Positions 57,064-64,000 of a stretch of 64,000 bases of DNA are shown one piece after another. Below the pieces are notes generated by a model. That model was not told the DNA's origin. It saw only the letters and a list, made by a program, of their open reading frames with translations, and searched no databases. Each line of letters opens with the position of its first letter. Within the stretch, counting starts at the first letter, position 1. A program made the translations under genes and the position numbers. The DNA comes from Misgurnus anguillicaudatus (taxonomy: Eukaryota; Chordata; Actinopteri; Cypriniformes; Cobitidae), in NCBI RefSeq assembly GCF_027580225.2, contig NC_073346.2, positions 7,342,001 to 7,406,000 on the forward strand, written 5' to 3'.

Positions 57064-57136
57064 CGAGCCAGCCAGGAGTCGAACCTAGAATCTTCTGATC
57101 CGTAGTCAGACGCGTTATCCATTGCGCCACTGGCCC
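57064..57136 (-). tRNA. tRNA-Arg(ACG), unit 22
   Basis: Canonical copy. Confidence 0.98.
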
Positions 57137-57264
57137 AACAACCTGGGAAGTCATGCTTGGAGAAGACAGCTGGATTCTGGAGGCCAGCTGCCAAACTTCA
57201 TTATTAAATATTAATCCGGTTTTACTCTGCCATCATTAAATCCATTATTACACAATCAATAATT

Positions 57265-57797
57265 ACATGGTTCCCTGCTGCAGCAGCCAAGGACAAGGCC
57301 AAGCTGCAGCGGGTGATCCGCTCGGCAGAGAGAGTGATCAACACCTCTCTACCTTCTCTGGAATCCCTTCACAACATCAGGGCTGTAAGAAGGGCAAGGA
57401 AAATTATGTCTGACCCATCTCATCCAGGCTGTGCCATGTTTCAGCTGCTCCTTTCAGGTAGAAGGCTTCGGCTCCCGAGAACTGCAAAATCCCGGCATCG
57501 CCTGAGCTTCTTTCCCACGGCCGCCAGGCTGCTTAATGACAATTCAATTCCTTTTCAGGACTGAATGCACTGTTTGCACTTTATTGTTTCTATTACTCCT
57601 ACTTTTATCATTCAGTATTAGTGTAAGTATCATTATTACTCTTAGCACCTTCCATTCACCTTCCATATGACTGTGTATTGTCATATCTTGTTCTGTCTTA
57701 ATGTTTCGTTTGCCACATTACATCCATGCGTGACTGGATGTAAAGAATTCCAATTGTGTTTGACACTATATTGCAATAAATTGAACCTTGAACCTTC
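57265..57797 (+). mobile_element. LINE 3' end, unit 22
   Basis: CAMF and the silent AGG, as unit 20. Confidence 0.75.
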
Positions 57798-57922
57798 ATC
57801 TCTACCAAAATGGGAAACCGGGTCATCCCCCGCGTGCCTGTCTCCTGGCGTCTTTGAAAAGGACGCTCCCTCGGAAGAAAGCGCGATACACAGCACGGGT
57901 GGCTACAACAAAGGCAAGAGAA

Positions 57923-58005
57923 TGTCAGAAGTGGGATTCGAACCCACGCCTCCAGAGGAGACTGCGACCTGAACGCAGCGCCTTAGACCGCTCGGCCATC
58001 CTGAC
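57923..58005 (-). tRNA. tRNA-Leu(CAG), unit 23
   Basis: Canonical copy. Confidence 0.98.
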
Positions 58006-59129
58006 CAACCCAACTGGCCCGGGCGAGTCGATTGCGCTCCTCAGCGAATGTGCCGGTGTAGCTTTTGGAATGACTCACGATTTTATTGCCTTCATGCAGC
58101 TCATCTTTAATTCTTATTTATTTCTTTACAAACGCCTTAAAATAGTGACGAATGTGGATTTTTCGAAATGAGGAACAATGTGCCCGAAGCCTTTCATTTG
58201 CCAAAAGCACACCCAGCCCGTCTCCATATGCCCTGTAACGGATGTTGTCAAAGTGGTTTTGCATTCAATGATCCTTTCCCCCTTGATCATACTGTTTTAG
58301 AACAGGGTCACAAAAAGGAATCGCCATTCTCAGACCCTGCTCGTTCTACTTGAACGCGCAATGAAAATACTTGATCAAATGCGGATGGACGCCGGCATTG
58401 CAATTTAGCGAAAAAGCGCCATCTCTGTACGTCTCAGGGCCTTTTTATGGTTCGCAGTTGCCTTCTAATGTAGACAACAGTTAACCATACGGCGGCGACA
58501 TCCTTAAAAGACCCGGTGGCATTGTGTCTCGAGCACACAAGGCAAACAAGAGATTCTTCAAGAGGTGAGTGCGAAGTACAGTTTACTGCCACAGGCAATG
58601 GCCGCAGAGCTTTTTCTTTATCAGACTCTAATACGTGGAACACGTCACCAACTTACATAGGACAGTCTTTCAACTTTAGCACAATTTAAGTTTTTCTACT
58701 AGATAATGAGGCTAAAGACGAGCCAAACACGTGATCACTGAACAACTGGGACTTTGCATTGTGGATATGTAACGTTATTCCATTAATATGTCAGCTGTGT
58801 CAAATGTGTCAAATGTAAGTGTTTATTTATAATGGGTTTTATCTAGCCTGAGAGCATGTGCGCCAAGATCGTCCAGCAACGGCAGGCGTGCCATTCTTGA
58901 CACCATTTAAAAGACGATAGGAATCCTGGGCATGACATAGCCCCTCTGTGTCTCTTTGAAGTTGTTTCTGTACGTGTAACAAATTAAGAACGAGAAGGTC
59001 CTCAGTGTGGGTAGCCAGAGTGCAAGAAGCCCAGTCGTGCTCTCCTCGCAGGAGTTTCCTCGCTGGTGGCACACAAAATGCCACGCAACCAGACACAAGG
59101 GGCCACCCAGGAGCCGTCGGTCTGGGCGT

Positions 59130-59203
59130 GCCTCGTTGGCGCAGTTAGGCAGCGCGTCAGTCTCATAATCTGAAGGTCGTGAGTTCGAGCCTCACACGGG
59201 GCA
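59130..59203 (+). tRNA. tRNA-Met(CAT), unit 23
   Basis: Canonical copy; 5' spacer has GGCACAC for GGCGCAC, shared with unit 24 only. Confidence 0.98.
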
Positions 59204-59295
59204 GGGTGCCCTTTTGTCGACTAGTTTGAGCCTTTAGCCCCGTTTTCCTTCCGCACAGTGTGCCACGCGTCCACGGCCTGAAGGCCAGCGTGTCC

Positions 59296-59367
59296 TCCCT
59301 GGTGGTCTAGTGGCTAGGATTCGGCGCTCTCACCGCCGCGGCCCGGGTTCGATTCCCGGTCAGGGAA
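59296..59367 (+). tRNA. tRNA-Glu(CTC), unit 23
   Basis: Canonical copy. Confidence 0.98.
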
Positions 59368-59473
59368 CGCTCTTTTGACGTGCGCTTGCCTTTTTCACCG
59401 GCCGGGTTATGCGCAATGCTGGCTTCGAAGGCAAGGATCGCAGCACCTCCAAGAGGCAAAGCTTCACTGCCTC

Positions 59474-59548
59474 CGGCCCATCGACCTAAGGTTGGACGGC
59501 TAAATTGCCTGCCTGCAGTCCTGCGCTCCGCCATCTGAGCAATCAGAG
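59474..59548 (-). pseudogene. tRNA-Tyr-like relic, full form, unit 23
   Basis: Undeleted form. Confidence 0.6.
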
Positions 59549-59635
59549 CCTGGTGTGCGTCCTCTGCTCTACTGAGGCATGTTGACGCAGGACAGCAGAC
59601 ACCCAACTTGTGGGAGGAAGGAGTAAAAACAGGAT

Positions 59636-59708
59636 CGAGCCAGCCAGGAGTCGAACCTAGAATCTTCTGATCCGTAGTCAGACGCGTTATCCATTGCGCC
59701 ACTGGCCC
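59636..59708 (-). tRNA. tRNA-Arg(ACG), unit 23
   Basis: Canonical gene; 5' flank CACCCTGG. Confidence 0.98.
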
Positions 59709-59836
59709 AACACCCTGGGAAGTCATGCTTGGAGAAGACAGCTGGATTCTGGAGGCCAGCTGCCAAACTTCATTATTAAATATTAATCCGGTTTTACTCT
59801 GCCATCATTAAATCCATTATTACACAATCAATAATT

Positions 59837-60369
59837 ACATGGTTCCCTGCTGCAGCAGCCAAGGACAAGGCCAAGCTGCAGCGGGTGATCCGCTCGGCAG
59901 AGAGAGTGATCAACACCTCTCTACCTTCTCTGGAATCCCTTCACAACATCAGGGCTGTAAGAAGGGCAAGGAAAATTATGTCTGACCCATCTCATCCAGG
60001 CTGTGCCATGTTTCAGCTGCTCCTTTCAGGTAGAAGGCTTCGGCTCCCGAGAACTGCAAAATCCCGGCATCGCCTGAGCTTCTTTCCCACGGCCGCCAGG
60101 CTGCTTAATGACAATTCAATTCCTTTTCAGGACTGAATGCACTGTTTGCACTTTATTGTTTCTATTACTCCTACTTTTATCATTCAGTATTAGTGTAAGT
60201 ATCATTATTACTCTTAGCACCTTCCATTCACCTTCCATATGACTGTGTATTGTCATATCTTGTTCTGTCTTAATGTTTCGTTTGCCACATTACATCCATG
60301 CGTGACTGGATGTAAAGAATTCCAATTGTGTTTGACACTATATTGCAATAAATTGAACCTTGAACCTTC
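59837..60369 (+). mobile_element. LINE 3' end, unit 23
   Basis: As unit 22. Confidence 0.75.
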
Positions 60370-60494
60370 ATCTCTACCAAAATGGGAAACCGGGTCATCC
60401 CCCGCGTGCCTGTCTCCTGGCGTCTTTGAAAAGGACGCTCCCTCGGAAGAAAGCGCGATACACAGCACGGGTGGCTACAACAAAGGCAAGAGAA

Positions 60495-60577
60495 TGTCAG
60501 AAGTGGGATTCGAACCCACGCCTCCAGAGGAGACTGCGACCTGAACGCAGCGCCTTAGACCGCTCGGCCATCCTGAC
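60495..60577 (-). tRNA. tRNA-Leu(CAG), unit 24
   Basis: Canonical copy. Confidence 0.98.
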
Positions 60578-61701
60578 CAACCCAACTGGCCCGGGCGAGT
60601 CGATTGCGCTCCTCAGCGAATGTGCCGGTGTAGCTTTTGGAATGACTCACGATTTTATTGCCTTCATGCAGCTCATCTTTAATTCTTATTTATTTCTTTA
60701 CAAACGCCTTAAAATAGTGACGAATGTGGATTTTTCGAAATGAGGAACAATGTGCCCGAAGCCTTTCATTTGCCAAAAGCACACCCAGCCCGTCTCCATA
60801 TGCCCTGTAACGGATGTTGTCAAAGTGGTTTTGCATTCAATGATCCTTTCCCCCTTGATCATACTGTTTTAGAACAGGGTCACAAAAAGGAATCGCCATT
60901 CTCAGACCCTGCTCGTTCTACTTGAACGCGCAATGAAAATACTTGATCAAATGCGGATGGACGCCGGCATTGCAATTTAGCGAAAAAGCGCCATCTCTGT
61001 ACGTCTCAGGGCCTTTTTATGGTTCGCAGTTGCCTTCTAATGTAGACAACAGTTAACCATACGGCGGCGACATCCTTAAAAGACCCGGTGGCATTGTGTC
61101 TCGAGCACACAAGGCAAACAAGAGATTCTTCAAGAGGTGAGTGCGAAGTACAGTTTACTGCCACAGGCAATGGCCGCAGAGCTTTTTCTTTATCAGACTC
61201 TAATACGTGGAACACGTCACCAACTTACATAGGACAGTCTTTCAACTTTAGCACAATTTAAGTTTTTCTACTAGATAATGAGGCTAAAGACGAGCCAAAC
61301 ACGTGATCACTGAACAACTGGGACTTTGCATTGTGGATATGTAACGTTATTCCATTAATATGTCAGCTGTGTCAAATGTGTCAAATGTAAGTGTTTATTT
61401 ATAATGGGTTTTATCTAGCCTGAGAGCATGTGCGCCAAGATCGTCCAGCAACGGCAGGCGTGCCATTCTTGACACCATTTAAAAGACGATAGGAATCCTG
61501 GGCATGACATAGCCCCTCTGTGTCTCTTTGAAGTTGTTTCTGTACGTGTAACAAATTAAGAACGAGAAGGTCCTCAGTGTGGGTAGCCAGAGTGCAAGAA
61601 GCCCAGTCGTGCTCTCCTCGCAGGAGTTTCCTCGCTGGTGGCACACAAAATGCCACGCAACCAGACACAAGGGGCCACCCAGGAGCCGTCGGTCTGGGCG
61701 T

Positions 61702-61775
61702 GCCTCGTTGGCGCAGTTAGGCAGCGCGTCAGTCTCATAATCTGAAGGTCGTGAGTTCGAGCCTCACACGGGGCA
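61702..61775 (+). tRNA. tRNA-Met(CAT), unit 24
   Basis: Canonical copy. Confidence 0.98.
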
Positions 61776-61867
61776 GGGTGCCCTTTTGTCGACTAGTTTG
61801 AGCCTTTAGCCCCGTTTTCCTTCCGCACAGTGTGCCACGCGTCCACGGCCTGAAGGCCAGCGTGTCC

Positions 61868-61939
61868 TCCCTGGTGGTCTAGTGGCTAGGATTCGGCGCT
61901 CTCACCGCCGCGGCCCGGGTTCGATTCCCGGTCAGGGAA
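61868..61939 (+). tRNA. tRNA-Glu(CTC), unit 24
   Basis: Canonical copy. Confidence 0.98.
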
Positions 61940-62045
61940 CGCTCTTTTGACGTGCGCTTGCCTTTTTCACCGGCCGGGTTATGCGCAATGCTGGCTTCGA
62001 AGGCAAGGATCGCAGCACCTCCAAGAGGCAAAGCTTCACTGCCTC

Positions 62046-62120
62046 CGGCCCATCGACCTAAGGTTGGACGGCTAAATTGCCTGCCTGCAGTCCTGCGCTC
62101 CGCCATCTGAGCAATCAGAG
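62046..62120 (-). pseudogene. tRNA-Tyr-like relic, full form, unit 24
   Basis: Undeleted form. Confidence 0.6.
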
Positions 62121-62207
62121 CCTGGTGTGCGTCCTCTGCTCTACTGAGGCATGTTGACGCAGGACAGCAGACACCCAACTTGTGGGAGGAAGGAGTAAAA
62201 ACAGGAT

Positions 62208-62280
62208 CGAGCCAGCCAGGAGTCGAACCTAGAATCTTCTGATCCGTAGTCAGACGCGTTATCCATTGCGCCACTGGCCC
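62208..62280 (-). tRNA. tRNA-Arg(ACG), unit 24
   Basis: Canonical gene; 5' flank CACCCTGG as unit 23. Confidence 0.98.
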
Positions 62281-62408
62281 AACACCCTGGGAAGTCATGC
62301 TTGGAGAAGACAGCTGGATTCTGGAGGCCAGCTGCCAAACTTCATTATTAAATATTAATCCGGTTTTACTCTGCCATCATTAAATCCATTATTACACAAT
62401 CAATAATT

Positions 62409-62941
62409 ACATGGTTCCCTGCTGCAGCAGCCAAGGACAAGGCCAAGCTGCAGCGGGTGATCCGCTCGGCAGAGAGAGTGATCAACACCTCTCTACCTTC
62501 TCTGGAATCCCTTCACAACATCAGGGCTGTAAGAAGGGCAAGGAAAATTATGTCTGACCCATCTCATCCAGGCTGTGCCATGTTTCAGCTGCTCCTTTCA
62601 GGTAGAAGGCTTCGGCTCCCGAGAACTGCAAAATCCCGGCATCGCCTGAGCTTCTTTCCCACGGCCGCCAGGCTGCTTAATGACAATTCAATTCCTTTTC
62701 AGGACTGAATGCACTGTTTGCACTTTATTGTTTCTATTACTCCTACTTTTATCATTCAGTATTAGTGTAAGTATCATTATTACTCTTAGCACCTTCCATT
62801 CACCTTCCATATGACTGTGTATTGTCATATCTTGTTCTGTCTTAATGTTTCGTTTGCCACATTACATCCATGCGTGACTGGATGTAAAGAATTCCAATTG
62901 TGTTTGACACTATATTGCAATAAATTGAACCTTGAACCTTC
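62409..62941 (+). mobile_element. LINE 3' end, unit 24
   Basis: As unit 23. Confidence 0.75.
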
Positions 62942-63066
62942 ATCTCTACCAAAATGGGAAACCGGGTCATCCCCCGCGTGCCTGTCTCCTGGCGTCTTTG
63001 AAAAGGACGCTCCCTCGGAAGAAAGCGCGATACACAGCACGGGTGGCTACAACAAAGGCAAGAGAA

Positions 63067-63149
63067 TGTCAGAAGTGGGATTCGAACCCACGCCTCCAGA
63101 GGAGACTGCGACCTGAACGCAGCGCCTTAGACCGCTCGGCCATCCTGAC
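63067..63149 (-). tRNA. tRNA-Leu(CAG), unit 25 (partial unit)
   Basis: Canonical copy. The array runs past the window edge. Confidence 0.98.
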
Positions 63150-64000
63150 CAACCCAACTGGCCCGGGCGAGTCGATTGCGCTCCTCAGCGAATGTGCCGG
63201 TGTAGCTTTTGGAATGACTCACGATTTTATTGCCTTCATGCAGCTCATCTTTAATTCTTATTTATTTCTTTACAAACGCCTTAAAATAGTGACGAATGTG
63301 GATTTTTCGAAATGAGGAACAATGTGCCCGAAGCCTTTCATTTGCCAAAAGCACACCCAGCCCGTCTCCATATGCCCTGTAACGGATGTTGTCAAAGTGG
63401 TTTTGCATTCAATGATCCTTTCCCCCTTGATCATACTGTTTTAGAACAGGGTCACAAAAAGGAATCGCCATTCTCAGACCCTGCTCGTTCTACTTGAACG
63501 CGCAATGAAAATACTTGATCAAATGCGGATGGACGCCGGCATTGCAATTTAGCGAAAAAGCGCCATCTCTGTACGTCTCAGGGCCTTTTTATGGTTCGCA
63601 GTTGCCTTCTAATGTAGACAACAGTTAACCATACGGCGGCGACATCCTTAAAAGACCCGGTGGCATTGTGTCTCGAGCACACAAGGCAAACAAGAGATTC
63701 TTCAAGAGGTGAGTGCGAAGTACAGTTTACTGCCACAGGCAATGGCCGCAGAGCTTTTTCTTTATCAGACTCTAATACGTGGAACACGTCACCAACTTAC
63801 ATAGGACAGTCTTTCAACTTTAGCACAATTTAAGTTTTTCTACTAGATAATGAGGCTAAAGACGAGCCAAACACGTGATCACTGAACAACTGGGACTTTG
63901 CATTGTGGATATGTAACGTTATTCCATTAATATGTCAGCTGTGTCAAATGTGTCAAATGTAAGTGTTTATTTATAATGGGTTTTATCTAGCCTGAGAGCA
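63150..64000. other. Leu-Met spacer of unit 25, cut by window end
   Basis: C/G-type spacer, no gene seen. It continues to a tRNA-Met expected at about 64,274 if the period holds. Confidence 0.75.

Larger units (their letters stand above)
54774..59384. repeat. Two-unit higher-order repeat, copy 2 (5,144-bp period)
   Basis: Second copy. It diverges after about 59,384, where unit 23 has TTTTTCACC and unit 21 has TTTTTTACC. Confidence 0.75.
1..64000. repeat. Tandem array of 2.57-kb four-tRNA units
   Basis: The same unit recurs head to tail across the whole window. Spacing between successive tRNA-Leu genes is 2,572 bp (full form), 2,563 bp (9-nt deletion in the Tyr-like relic) or 2,570 bp (2-nt deletion 5' of Leu). 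There are two exceptions: 4,791 bp between the Leu genes of units 16 and 18 (a 353-bp deletion removed the Leu of unit 17) and 4,280 bp between units 19 and 20 (a 1,708-bp gain from an insertion). Unit order is Leu(-), about 1.12 kb spacer, Met(+), Glu(+), Tyr-like relic(-), Arg(-), LINE 3' end(+). Copies differ by only scattered substitutions. Period and content are read directly; maintenance by unequal crossing-over is inferred. Confidence 0.98.

Noticed and set aside
1..64000. CRISPR-like or satellite interpretation of the repeats
   Set aside because: The period is 2.57 kb with four eukaryotic tRNA genes per unit; there are no short direct repeats with unique spacers.

Overview
This window is one long tandem array of vertebrate-type nuclear tRNA genes. 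A 2.57-kb unit repeats head to tail about 25 times: 24 nearly complete units plus a partial unit 25 at the right edge, counting each unit from its tRNA-Leu. Each unit carries four intact-looking tRNA genes in fixed order and strand: tRNA-Leu(CAG) on minus, elongator tRNA-Met(CAT) on plus, tRNA-Glu(CTC) on plus and tRNA-Arg(ACG) on minus. I count 24 copies of each, 96 tRNA genes in total. Two further fossils recur in every unit. One is a decayed intron-bearing tRNA-Tyr-like relic on minus, between Glu and Arg. The other is the 3' end of a non-LTR (L2/CR1/Rex1-like) retrotransposon on plus, between Arg and the next Leu.

The tRNA sequences are close to the vertebrate cytosolic sequences I know, and the LINE and the TTAA-flanked insertion have the look of fish repeats. 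A teleost genome is therefore the best guess, possibly a cyprinid, but the species cannot be fixed from this sequence. I see no convincing protein-coding gene. The many open frames of 60-140 codons are translations of tRNA genes, the LINE stump or spacer, repeated once per unit.

Layout. From 1 to about 40.9 kb there are units of 2,572, 2,563 or 2,570 bp. The 2,563-bp form has a 9-nt deletion inside the Tyr relic, and the 2,570-bp form has a 2-nt deletion just 5' of a tRNA-Leu. Inside this part a three-unit block of 7,705 bp is duplicated (about 6.8-14.5 kb and 14.5-22.2 kb), sharing every private variant I compared. From 40.9 to 49 kb the array is damaged: a 353-bp deletion at about 40,922 removes one tRNA-Leu, unit 18 carries several stem-disrupting changes in its Glu and Arg genes, and a 1.7-kb AT-rich TTAA-flanked insertion sits at 46,489-48,192. 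From 49 to 64 kb the units are very uniform (2,572 bp each), with recent two-unit and one-unit duplications.

How it works together. Each tRNA gene has its own internal A and B boxes for RNA polymerase III, and three of the four have a T4 or T5 terminator close behind. The array looks like a multicopy supply of four common tRNAs kept similar by unequal crossing-over and gene conversion. About one gene in seven has a change likely to weaken it, including B-box changes in Leu and Met, stem mismatches in Glu, and a Leu anticodon change from CAG to TAG in two copies. Tandem tRNA arrays are known in Xenopus laevis and zebrafish, so the class is not new. The unit composition, the shared tRNA-Tyr fossil, the captured LINE end and the pattern of decay are what deserve a second look.
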